In this document: piece after piece, positions 1 to 7,067 of the stretch
How the letters are laid out: each line of letters begins with the position of its first letter
Numbering within the stretch: position 1 is the first letter of the stretch
DNA from: Elusimicrobiota bacterium
Lineage (GTDB): Bacteria; Elusimicrobiota; Elusimicrobia; UBA1565; UBA9628
NCBI GenBank assembly: GCA_023700845.1
Contig: JAMPYD010000047.1
Coordinates: 1 to 9,534 of the forward strand
Direction: 5' to 3'
Length of the DNA: 9,534 nucleotides
Notes under the pieces: model-generated
What the model was told of the DNA's origin: nothing
The model's database searches: none
The model's input: the letters and a program-made list of their open reading frames with translations, nothing else
Program-made: the position numbers and the translations under genes

Positions 1-1604
1 AAGGGGCGGTGCTCCCGCTCGAGCGCGGCGGCGAGGCGCCGCGCGACGGCGAGCCGCTTTTTGAGGAGCGCGTTCTCGCTCACGCCGGGATCCGCGAAGC
101 GGCGGCGGGCGCGGGTCTCGGGCGCGAAGACGTTGAGCACGATGAGCAGCCACTCCAGGCCGACCAGGTCGTAGACGAGGTCGACGCGGCGCAGAAACAG
201 CTCATGGTCGGGCAAAGAGGCGGCGAGCTGGGAGACGAAGCGTCGCCTATTCTCAGGGGATACGCTCTGCGCGACATGGTGCGAGAAGTCGCAGGCGAGC
301 TTGGCGGGATCGTCCTGACCGAAGTACTCGAAGTCGAGGAAGTGCATGCGGCCCTTCGCGTCCTCGAGGGCGTTGTGGAAGCCGAAGTCCGACGGGCTGA
401 GGATGCGCTGGCTGGCGGGCAGCGGCGCCTCGAGGTCGAGGCCCTGGAGATCCGTTTCAACGAAGAAGCGCGCGAGCAGGCGCTCCTTGAGCGGCACGAC
501 GGTCTCGGCGACGAAGCGGCGCGCCTGCGGAAAGCCCTTGAGCTCGGCCGCGCCCTCGCGCACCCGGGAGAGGCGGCGTTCGATGTGGCGCGCGTAGTCG
601 CCGAGGCAGCGGCGCGAGTCGGCGGCCTCCGGGTAGGAGCCCGGGCGCAGGCCCGCGAGGCGCTTGATGAAGGCGGCGGCCTGCAGCACCTGGGCGCGGC
701 CGGCGCCCTTCTTGCGCAGGTCGCGGCCGTCAATCCAGGACAGCAGGGCGAACTCGCCGTTCGGGTCGAGATAGAGGGGCTGGGGGATGCGGCGGATGCC
801 GTTGTCCCAGAGCAGGGTCAGGGCGCGGAACTCGACGCGGCCGCGCTCGCGGCGGTCGCGCGCGTCGACGAGGTAGCGCTTGACGAGGAGCTTCGCTCCG
901 CTCGCAAGCGTGACCTTGAGCGGGCGGTTGTTCCCTTGGCGCGCGCCGCGCTCCACACGCGCGGGACGCTCGCCCGTGGTCCGCTCGACGGCGCGGTAGG
1001 CGGCGGGCCCGAGCGCGGCCATGTCGTCGACGGCGGCGCGGACCTCGCTCCAGCGCGCGGCGCGCGGCAGGCGTGAGGGGCGGGCGGAGAAGTGGAGGCG
1101 GGCGGTGTCCTTGGGGAAGGCCGGATGCTCGAGAACCTCCGGCAGGTCGTCGACGAACAGGTCGAGGTCCAGGTGCGCGATCATGCGGACCTTCTCCGCC
1201 CGGTCGGCGGCGAAGCGTACGTTGGCGGGAGCGATCAGTCCCTTCGCGCGGCGCTTGAGCCAAAGCAAGGCGGCCTCGCGCAGCTTCACCGAGGGGTCGA
1301 AATGAGAGGTTTTGGATTTGTGGCTGACGATGAAAACCTCGTGGCCCGCGGCCTTGGCGCGGCGCAGAAAGTCGAGACAGCCCGGGAAGAAGGTCGCGGA
1401 GAGAATCTCCCGGCCGTAGGCCTCGGCCTGCAGAGCCTGCCAGCGCAGGTCGTGACCGTCCTCGGCGAGCAGGAGCGCCTTGACCGCGTCCTTCGTGGCC
1501 GCCGGGCGTCCCTTCAGCCAGCCGCGGCGGCGCGCGAGGCGTGCGAAGACCGCGTCGTAGCGGATCACCGTGTTGTCGAAGTCGAGGCCCAGCCGCAGGC
1601 TCAT
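1..1604 (-). CDS. HAD-like phosphatase fused to APH-type phosphotransferase (3' end outside window)
   Basis: Translating the minus strand from the ATG at 1604 gives at least 534 codons with no stop, open at the left edge. The N-terminal domain (about residues 1-175) is HAD-like: DFDNT at 8-12 (motif I, D8 and D10), S94 after a hydrophobic strand (motif II), candidate lysine K98 or K138 (motif III), and FVDD with D152/D153 (motif IV). Residues of about 215-534 resemble the aminoglycoside/choline kinase (APH) fold: a GARQGNNRP nucleotide-loop-like stretch at 220-228, a likely ATP lysine K242 with E258, a catalytic loop SPSDFGFHN with D406 and N411, and a metal-binding DFE at 424-426. The usual HxD histidine is P404. 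Its ATG overlaps the upstream aminotransferase stop (ATGA), implying translational coupling. I infer phosphate removal and phosphate addition on a sugar intermediate; the substrate is unknown. Domain calls are firm, function is not. Confidence 0.85.
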   Translation of the reverse strand, partial: MSLRLGLDFDNTVIRYDAVFARLARRRGWLKGRPAATKDAVKALLLAEDGHDLRWQALQAEAYGREILSATFFPGCLDFLRRAKAAGHEVFIVSHKSKTSHFDPSVKLREAALLWLKRRAKGLIAPANVRFAADRAEKVRMIAHLDLDLFVDDLPEVLEHPAFPKDTARLHFSARPSRLPRAARWSEVRAAVDDMAALGPAAYRAVERTTGERPARVERGARQGNNRPLKVTLASGAKLLVKRYLVDARDRRERGRVEFRALTLLWDNGIRRIPQPLYLDPNGEFALLSWIDGRDLRKKGAGRAQVLQAAAFIKRLAGLRPGSYPEAADSRRCLGDYARHIERRLSRVREGAAELKGFPQARRFVAETVVPLKERLLARFFVETDLQGLDLEAPLPASQRILSPSDFGFHNALEDAKGRMHFLDFEYFGQDDPAKLACDFSHHVAQSVSPENRRRFVSQLAASLPDHELFLRRVDLVYDLVGLEWLLIVLNVFAPETRARRRFADPGVSENALLKKRLAVARRLAAALEREHRP

Positions 1605-2698
1605 CGGCGGTAGAACTCTCGAATACACGCGATCACGTGGCCGATCTGCCGGTTCGTCAAGTACTGATGAACCGGCAAGGAGAGGATCCGGCGCGACTGG
1701 CGCTCGGCTTCGGGGAAATCCCCGGCCTTGCCGCGCAGGTTCCGCGCGGAAGGCTGGAGGTGGATGGGCGTCGGGTAATGGATCGCCGTCGAGATGCCCT
1801 TGGATTTGAGGAAAACCTGGAGTTCGTCGCGGCGGTCGGCCTGGATGACGAAGAGATGGTAGACGTCCCGGGCGCCGGGCTCGTCGTTCGGGCACTCGAC
1901 GACGCCGGCGAGCCCCTTGCGGTACAGCGCGGCGTTGAGGCGGCGGCGGCGCGTGACCTCGGCCAGGCCCTTGAGCCGCTCGCTCAGGACGGCGGCCTGC
2001 AGCGTGTCGAGACGGGAGTTGTAGCCCCAGAAGGAGACCTCGTTGCGCGACTTGAGGCCGTGGTTGCGCAGCAGGCGCAGGCGCGCGGCGAGCGCGGCGT
2101 CGCCGGTGACGATGGCGCCCGCGTCGCCGGCGGCGTTGAGGTTCTTGAGCGGGTGGAAGCTGAAGCAGGCGGCGTCGCCGAAGGAGCCCGCGGCGCGGCC
2201 GCCGCGCTTGGCGCCGACGGCCTGGGCCGCGTCCTCGACGACCTTGAGCCCGTGCCGGCGGGCGAAGCGATTGATGGCCTCCATGTCGCAGACCTTGCCG
2301 GTCAGGTGGACGGGGAGGATCGCCTTCGTGCGGCGCGTGAGCGCGCCGGAGAGCATGGACGGGTCCATGAGCTGGTCGGGCTTCACGTCGACGAAGACGG
2401 GAATCGCTCCGGCCTGGGCGATGGCGCCCGCGGAGGCGATAAAAGAATTCGGCGCCGTGATCACCTCGTCGCCGGGGCCGACGCCCAGCCCCTTGAGCGC
2501 CAAGGTCAGCGCGTCGGTGGCGTTGGCGACGCCGATTGCGTGTCCCGCGCCGCACAGGCGCGCGAACTTCTTCTCGAATTCCTCCACGTCGCGGCCCGAG
2601 ATGTACTCGCCCTCGCGCATGACGCGGTCGAAGATCTTCAGCAGGCGCGGACGCTCCGCGGCGTACTGGCCCGAGAAGTCGACGTATCGGACCTTCAT
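1601..2698 (-). CDS. DegT/DnrJ/EryC1/StrS-family PLP-dependent sugar aminotransferase (copy 2)
   Basis: A 365-aa protein, full length for the family, which transfers an amino group (usually from glutamate) to a keto group on a nucleotide-linked sugar or cyclitol. Visible features are the phosphate-side loop GVANATDAL (56-64), the cofactor-contacting EDAAQAVGA stretch (D156, Q159), and the Schiff-base lysine K185 in SFHPLKNLN. A catalytic lysine argues for transamination rather than the dehydratase activity of histidine-bearing relatives such as ColD. Where family members often read GDGG or GEGG after the lysine, this protein has GDAG. The C-terminal IHYPTPIHLQP block is also typical. The start abuts the stop of the upstream paralogue with no gap, and GGCGAGG lies a few bases upstream as a plausible ribosome site. 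Its TGA overlaps the next ATG by 4 bp. The substrate position aminated cannot be read from the sequence. Confidence 0.93.
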   Translation of the reverse strand: MKVRYVDFSGQYAAERPRLLKIFDRVMREGEYISGRDVEEFEKKFARLCGAGHAIGVANATDALTLALKGLGVGPGDEVITAPNSFIASAGAIAQAGAIPVFVDVKPDQLMDPSMLSGALTRRTKAILPVHLTGKVCDMEAINRFARRHGLKVVEDAAQAVGAKRGGRAAGSFGDAACFSFHPLKNLNAAGDAGAIVTGDAALAARLRLLRNHGLKSRNEVSFWGYNSRLDTLQAAVLSERLKGLAEVTRRRRLNAALYRKGLAGVVECPNDEPGARDVYHLFVIQADRRDELQVFLKSKGISTAIHYPTPIHLQPSARNLRGKAGDFPEAERQSRRILSLPVHQYLTNRQIGHVIACIREFYRR

Positions 2699-3802
2699 CT
2701 AGGCCTCGCCGTAGAATTCCTTCACGCAGGCGATCATGTGCTCGATCTCCTCGTCGGTGAGGTGCTGGTGCACGGGCAAGGTGATGGTCGCCTTGGCCTG
2801 CGCCTCGGCGACGGGGAAGTCCCCGGCCTTGTAGCCGAGCGGCTTGCTCGCGGGCTGCAGGTGCAAAGGCCGGGGGTAGTGCACCTTCGCGTCGATGCCC
2901 TTCTCGACGAGGAACTTGAGCAGCTTGTCGCGGTCCTCGGCCAGGAACTGGTAGAGGTGGTACGAGTGGCGCTCGTTCGCGGAGCGCGGCGGGAACGTGA
3001 GCGCCTTGATCGGTTTGAGGGCCTTTTCGATGCGGACCGCGTTGTCGATGCGCGTCTGCGTGATCCACTCGAAGTCCTTGATCAAGTGGTTGCCGACGAC
3101 GGCCTGGAGAGAGTCGAGGCGGCTGTTGTAGGCGTAGAACGCGTATTCGTCGCGGCTCGACATGCCGTGGTTGCGAAGAAGGCGCAGCTGGTCGCGCGTC
3201 TTCTCGGAGTTGGTCGTGATGACCCCGCCGTCGCCCCAGACGTTGAGATTCTTGAGCGGATGTAGCGAGAACCCGGCGGCCGCGCCGCTGGCTCCCGCGC
3301 GTCGCGACCCGACGGCCGCGCCGATGGACTGGCACGCGTCCTCGACCACGGGCAGGCCGTGCTTGTCCGCGATCTTGAGGATCGCCTCGATGTCGAACGC
3401 CTGCCCGCCCCAATGCACGGGCAGCAGGGCCTTCGTCTTTTTCGTGATCGCCTTCTCGATCTTCGACGGGTCGATCACGAACTTCTCGTTGCAGTCGACG
3501 AACACGATGCGCGCGCCGGCCGTCTCGATGGCGCCCGCGGTGGCCACGAAGGTGTTGGCGGCGGTGATGACCTCGTCGCCGGGGCCCACGCCGAGCGCCT
3601 TCAGCGAGAGGAACAGGGCGTCGGTGCCCGAGCCCACGCCGACGGCGTATTTCGCGCCGATGAGCTTCGCGAAGCTCTCCTCGAATTGCCGCACGGGGGC
3701 GCCCAGCGTGAAGTCGCCGGATTTGACGAGCGCGCGGATATCGTCGAGGATGGGCTCGATCTCGGCGAACTGGCGCGCGAGATAGGAGTAACGGACTTTC
3801 AT
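2699..3802 (-). CDS. DegT/DnrJ/EryC1/StrS-family PLP-dependent sugar aminotransferase (copy 1)
   Basis: A 367-aa aminotransferase homologous over its whole length to the next gene. It keeps GVGSGTDAL near residue 55, VVEDACQSIGA (D155), the PLP lysine K184 in SLHPLKNLN followed by GDGG, and the C-terminal HYPRPLHLQP block. I chose ATG 3802 because MKVRYSYLARQ aligns with the paralogue's MKVRYVDFSGQ and with the usual short DegT N-terminus. ATG 3826 would add eight residues (MKTAGRPP) and leave only 7 bp to the upstream stop; neither start has a strong Shine-Dalgarno site, so 3826 remains possible. The substrate-region motif differs between copies (PVHWGG here, PVHLTG in copy 2), which suggests different substrates or different positions on one sugar. 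The stop TAG directly abuts the next ATG. Confidence 0.92.
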   Translation of the reverse strand: MKVRYSYLARQFAEIEPILDDIRALVKSGDFTLGAPVRQFEESFAKLIGAKYAVGVGSGTDALFLSLKALGVGPGDEVITAANTFVATAGAIETAGARIVFVDCNEKFVIDPSKIEKAITKKTKALLPVHWGGQAFDIEAILKIADKHGLPVVEDACQSIGAAVGSRRAGASGAAAGFSLHPLKNLNVWGDGGVITTNSEKTRDQLRLLRNHGMSSRDEYAFYAYNSRLDSLQAVVGNHLIKDFEWITQTRIDNAVRIEKALKPIKALTFPPRSANERHSYHLYQFLAEDRDKLLKFLVEKGIDAKVHYPRPLHLQPASKPLGYKAGDFPVAEAQAKATITLPVHQHLTDEEIEHMIACVKEFYGEA

Positions 3803-3833
3803 CGGGGGTCTGCCTGCGGTCTTCATGGGATTC

Positions 3834-4496
3834 TCACTCGAAAACGATGTAGGAATAGTCGCCGGTGTAGCCGCTCTCCTTCATGAACCACTCCCACTCC
3901 TTGGGCGTGTAGAACGACCGGCACGTCAGCTGCCAATAGACGAGGTTCGCCTTCTCCTTCTCGTTGCGGTACGTCTCGACGGCGATGTGCTTGGCGCCGC
4001 GGCCGACGCGCTCCACCTCCTGCAGGGCGGCCTTGAGTTCGTAGTTGTAAAGGTTGTGGAAGGTGATCAGCGAGTACACGAAGTCGAAGCTCTTGTCCGG
4101 ATACGGAAGGGAGACCGCGCTGCCCTGCGTCAGGAAAGGCTTGATCTCCTCCTTCGCGTTCTCGATCGCGTAGGACGAGATGTCGAGCCCGGCGACCTTG
4201 GAGCCGGGCAGCAGCTTCATCAGTTCGTACAGCAGGTAGCCTTTGCCGCAGCCGACGTCGAGGATGCTGTCGCCGGGCTTCAGCCCGTAGTGCTTGATCA
4301 TCGCCTCGGCGACCGGCTTCCAGCGCCCGTCGTATTTGTAGCCGCCGTAGCCGTACTGGCGCTCGCCGTCCCAGTAGTCTTTGCCGTACTGGATGGCGAT
4401 CTCGGCGCACCGGGCCTTGTCGTGCTGGACCACGCGCGCGACGTAGTCTCGTTTCGTGGAGTTCGACAGCCTCATGAGAAAGTCGACGTAGGCCAT
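3834..4496 (-). CDS. Class I SAM-dependent methyltransferase
   Basis: A 220-aa Rossmann-fold methyltransferase. SAM-binding motif I is ILDVGCGKG at 78-86, the acidic residue at the end of strand 2 is D105 in GLDIS, and the later LPYPDKSFDFVYS stretch (130-142) matches the post-II region of small-molecule methyltransferases. The segment before motif I (about 37-60) is strikingly rich in Tyr, Gly and Trp (YWDGERQYGYGGYKYDGRW) and probably forms part of the acceptor pocket. It begins one base after the stop of the nucleotidyltransferase-kinase and is followed by the aminotransferases, so the likely acceptor is a sugar or amino-sugar hydroxyl, amine or carboxyl (inference from context). There is no signal peptide or membrane segment. 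No sequence feature tells O- from N- or C-methylation. Confidence 0.9.
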   Translation of the reverse strand: MAYVDFLMRLSNSTKRDYVARVVQHDKARCAEIAIQYGKDYWDGERQYGYGGYKYDGRWKPVAEAMIKHYGLKPGDSILDVGCGKGYLLYELMKLLPGSKVAGLDISSYAIENAKEEIKPFLTQGSAVSLPYPDKSFDFVYSLITFHNLYNYELKAALQEVERVGRGAKHIAVETYRNEKEKANLVYWQLTCRSFYTPKEWEWFMKESGYTGDYSYIVFE

Positions 4497-4497
4497 G

Positions 4498-6060
4498 CTA
4501 TTTGAGCAGAGCCTCCACGCTCTTGAGCATGGCCACGCGCGAGATCGAGGCGCTGTTGCCGACGATCGTCACCGCTTGGGCGCCAGCGAGGTTGCCGAGG
4601 AAGCCGATCACTTCCGCGGGCAGCTTCGCCGCCGAAGCGAGCGAGGTCATGGCCAGCACGGAGTCGCCCGCGCCGATGCGGTCGACGACCTTCATGGCGA
4701 AGGCGGGACACTCAGAGAAGCCTTCGCCCTCGCGGTAAAGCAAGGTCCCTTTGGTTCCGCGCGTGACCATGACCGTGGAGGCTTTCAAGCGCTGGGCCAG
4801 GTTCTTGGTGAGGAGCTTGAGATCGTCGCGCCGGTTGCGGTGGTCGAGGCGCAGCTCGCCCTCGTGGATGCAGATGTAGTCGGCGCGCGGGTACTTGGAG
4901 ATCGTGTGGAAGCCGATGTTGGCCGCGTTGATCTGCGTCATCACCGAAAGGAAACGGGACTTCCTGGTCAGAAGCTCGACGGCGCGGGGACCGATGAGGC
5001 CGTGGCCGAAATCTGCCGCGATGACGACATCGTAGCCGGAGAGCTTCATCTCGAGGAACCGGCACAGGTCGTCCTCCTCCGGGCCTTCGATCGGCGCGTC
5101 GTTCATCTCGTAGACCTCGATGAGCTTGTTGAGCAGCCCCGCCTGGACGAAGCGGCGCTTGACGATGGTCGGCGAGTCGGTCTTGTAGACGAAGTGCGGG
5201 GTCACCGTGGGCTTGAGGTTGGCGCGGGCGAACTCTTCTTGAGTATTTTTCGTGCCGAGGTACGTCACGAGGTCGACCTTGCCGCAGAACTCCGCGAGGT
5301 GGTTCGCGATGGCGAGCGATCCGCCGGCGTGCTTTTCCTCGGAGCGATACTGCAGGGCGAGGATGGGCTCCTTGGAGGACTTGCCCATGGCCTCGCAGTA
5401 GACGTAGTCGTCCAGGATGGCCTCGCCGATGACGAGGACCTTGAGCGCGCCCAGGCCGCCGATGAGGCCGGAGATGTCGGCGCCCGAGAACCGGCGGCGC
5501 AGGCGTTCGAGGAATCCGGCCACGGGGCCGTCGAACTGGGGCATGTGGCGGTTCAGGAGCTTGGAGGAGCTGAAGGTGATGTCCTCGGTGAAGCGGATCT
5601 CCCCGCCGGCGGCGCGCACGGCCGCCTCCTCGATCGCGATGCCGCCGGTGACGTCCTTGGACGCGTCCTTGTAGTCGGGGCCCTTGGCGTAGACATCGGG
5701 CTTGAGCAGCTTGATCGCGTTGACCGCCGTGGGCCACTTGTTGACCGCGACGTAGTCCACGCTGTCGAGCGCGGCGATGACCTCGGCGCGCAGGTCCTGG
5801 GGGAAGGCCGGCCGGTGCGGACCCTTGTTGACGTGCTGGTCTTGGGTGAGGGTGACGACGAGAAGGTCGCCCATCGCCTTCGCCTCGGCGAAGTGGCGGA
5901 CATGGCCCACATGGAGGAGATCGAACACGCCGTGGCAGTGCACGATCTTCTTCTTGAGGCCGCGCTGACGGTCTAGTTCCTTGCCCAGCGCGTCCACGTC
6001 GTAAATTTTGGAGCGGATGGAGCTCTTGGCGGGAGACTTCGCGGGGGTCTTGGCTTTCAT
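4498..6060 (-). CDS. Bifunctional nucleotidyltransferase / PfkB sugar kinase, domain order inverted relative to HldE
   Basis: A 520-aa two-domain protein. Residues of about 38-175 form an RfaE2/TagD-type nucleotidyltransferase: HCHGVFDLLHVGH with the HxGH signature at 50-53, RAEVIAALDSVDYV, LLKPDVYAKGPDY, and TFSSSKL at 162-168 as the SSTxL-like motif. Residues of about 205-520 form a ribokinase/PfkB kinase: GEAILDDY at 212-219, the AGGSLAIAN glycine motif at 245-253, and DRIGAGDS at 460-467 with catalytic base D466. HldE of heptose synthesis has these same two activities in the opposite order. The first 20 residues are a Lys/Ala/Pro/Ser-rich tail. The ATG at 6060 overlaps the upstream stop as ATGA; an upstream in-frame ATG (6129) would intrude on the SDR gene and adds no conserved sequence. 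Likely role: phosphorylating a sugar (phosphate) and coupling it to a nucleotide. Which sugar and nucleotide is unknown. Confidence 0.9.
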   Translation of the reverse strand: MKAKTPAKSPAKSSIRSKIYDVDALGKELDRQRGLKKKIVHCHGVFDLLHVGHVRHFAEAKAMGDLLVVTLTQDQHVNKGPHRPAFPQDLRAEVIAALDSVDYVAVNKWPTAVNAIKLLKPDVYAKGPDYKDASKDVTGGIAIEEAAVRAAGGEIRFTEDITFSSSKLLNRHMPQFDGPVAGFLERLRRRFSGADISGLIGGLGALKVLVIGEAILDDYVYCEAMGKSSKEPILALQYRSEEKHAGGSLAIANHLAEFCGKVDLVTYLGTKNTQEEFARANLKPTVTPHFVYKTDSPTIVKRRFVQAGLLNKLIEVYEMNDAPIEGPEEDDLCRFLEMKLSGYDVVIAADFGHGLIGPRAVELLTRKSRFLSVMTQINAANIGFHTISKYPRADYICIHEGELRLDHRNRRDDLKLLTKNLAQRLKASTVMVTRGTKGTLLYREGEGFSECPAFAMKVVDRIGAGDSVLAMTSLASAAKLPAEVIGFLGNLAGAQAVTIVGNSASISRVAMLKSVEALLK

Positions 6061-7067
6061 CGGGTCTTGGCCGGCTCGAGGCAGTCGAACCAGGCCTTCG
6101 TCGCGGTCTCGATCGTCTTCGGGGTCCACACGGGGGCCTCGCGCCAGTAGTCGATATTGGCGAGCATCTGCGCGACGCCCTCCTCGATGCCGATTTTGGG
6201 CGCCCAGCCGAGGGCCTTCTTGATGTTCGTGATGTCGGCGAAGGTGCAGTCGGGCTCGCCGGGGCGTTTGGGCACGTAGGTCACCGGGCCGCCGAGCAGC
6301 TCGACGAGGCGGTTGACGCTGTAGGTGTTCCCCGAGCCGACGTTGAAGATCTGGCCGGAGATGGCCGAGCCGGCGGCCGCGACCAGCGCCGCGGCCACGT
6401 CGGTGACGAAGGTGAAATCGCGGGTCTGCGTGCCGTCGCCCACCACGGTGAAGGGCTTGCCGTGGATCTTTTGGGCGAGGAAGACGCCGAACACCGCGCC
6501 GTAGGTGCCGGACGTGCGCGAGCGCGGGCCGTAGACGTTGAAGAAGCGCGTGGAGACGACGGGCATGCCGTAGACCCGGCCCCAGTGCAGGGCGAGCTCC
6601 TCGCCGAGGCGCTTGGTCAGGGCGTAGGGGTACTGCGGGCGGATGTCGGCCGTCTCCGGGGTGGGGTAGGCGTCCGGGATGCCGTAGCAGGAGGACGAGG
6701 CGGCGTAGACGAAGCGCTTGACGCCGGCCGCGCGGGCGGCCTCGAGGACGGACTGGGTGCCGACCACGTTCGCTCGGAAATACTCGGTCGGGCGCTCGAT
6801 CGACGGGACGATGTCGGCGAGCGCGGCCAGGTGGAAAACCCAGCCGGCGCCCTTGAAATGGGGGGCGATCTTCTCATGATCGCAGACGTCGGCCTGAACG
6901 AGGGAGAGGCGCGAGTTGTCCTTCTGGTGCGCGAGGTTCTGGGGGCGTCCCGTGGAGAAGTTGTCGAGGACGACGACCTCGTGGCCGTCGGCCAGGAGGC
7001 GGTCGACCAGATGGCTGCCGATGAAGCCTGCGCCTCCCGTCACGAGCGCCTTGCTCTTGCTCGTCAT
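6057..7067 (-). CDS. NAD-dependent nucleotide-sugar epimerase/dehydratase (extended SDR), UDP-glucose 4-epimerase-like
   Basis: A 336-aa extended short-chain dehydrogenase. The N-terminal Rossmann fold has GGAGFIG at 11-17 and D35 in VVLDNFSTG, indicating NAD(H). The catalytic pair is Y148/K152 (YALTK), with the serines of AASSSCYG (123-129) supplying the third residue. RFFNVYGPR (174-182) and GDGTQTRDFTFVTDV (210-224) are the sugar-nucleotide binding blocks seen in GalE/WbpP-type 4-epimerases and UDP-glucuronate decarboxylases. A C-terminal tail (about 305-336) follows the usual fold. ATG 7067 is preferred: it overlaps the preceding stop as ATGA, while the in-frame upstream extension to 7163 is non-conserved Arg-rich sequence lying over the upstream SDR. 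Epimerisation at C4 is the default guess; dehydration or decarboxylation cannot be excluded. Confidence 0.9.
   Translation of the reverse strand: MTSKSKALVTGGAGFIGSHLVDRLLADGHEVVVLDNFSTGRPQNLAHQKDNSRLSLVQADVCDHEKIAPHFKGAGWVFHLAALADIVPSIERPTEYFRANVVGTQSVLEAARAAGVKRFVYAASSSCYGIPDAYPTPETADIRPQYPYALTKRLGEELALHWGRVYGMPVVSTRFFNVYGPRSRTSGTYGAVFGVFLAQKIHGKPFTVVGDGTQTRDFTFVTDVAAALVAAAGSAISGQIFNVGSGNTYSVNRLVELLGGPVTYVPKRPGEPDCTFADITNIKKALGWAPKIGIEEGVAQMLANIDYWREAPVWTPKTIETATKAWFDCLEPAKTR

Noticed and set aside
9..1076. Plus-strand open frame of 355 codons
   Set aside because: Antisense to the HAD-APH gene, which has recognisable catalytic motifs in the opposite strand; no motif in this frame.
730..1263. 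Minus-strand frame of 177 codons, very Arg/Pro-rich
   Set aside because: It is out of frame within the HAD-APH gene. The Arg/Pro-rich composition is characteristic of a shifted frame.
1541..3265. Long plus-strand open frame of 574 codons
   Set aside because: It lies antisense to both DegT genes and the start of the HAD-APH gene. Its product is Val/Ala/Arg/Glu-rich without any motif, as expected for the mirror frame of GC-rich coding DNA.
4495..5976. Plus-strand open frame of 493 codons
   Set aside because: Antisense to the nucleotidyltransferase-kinase, whose HxGH and GAGD motifs are clear. Composition is typical of a shadow frame.
4498..6060. Naming the kinase fusion hldE
   Set aside because: The activities match in type, but the domain order is inverted and the substrate residues cannot be confirmed by eye, so a gene symbol would overstate the evidence.
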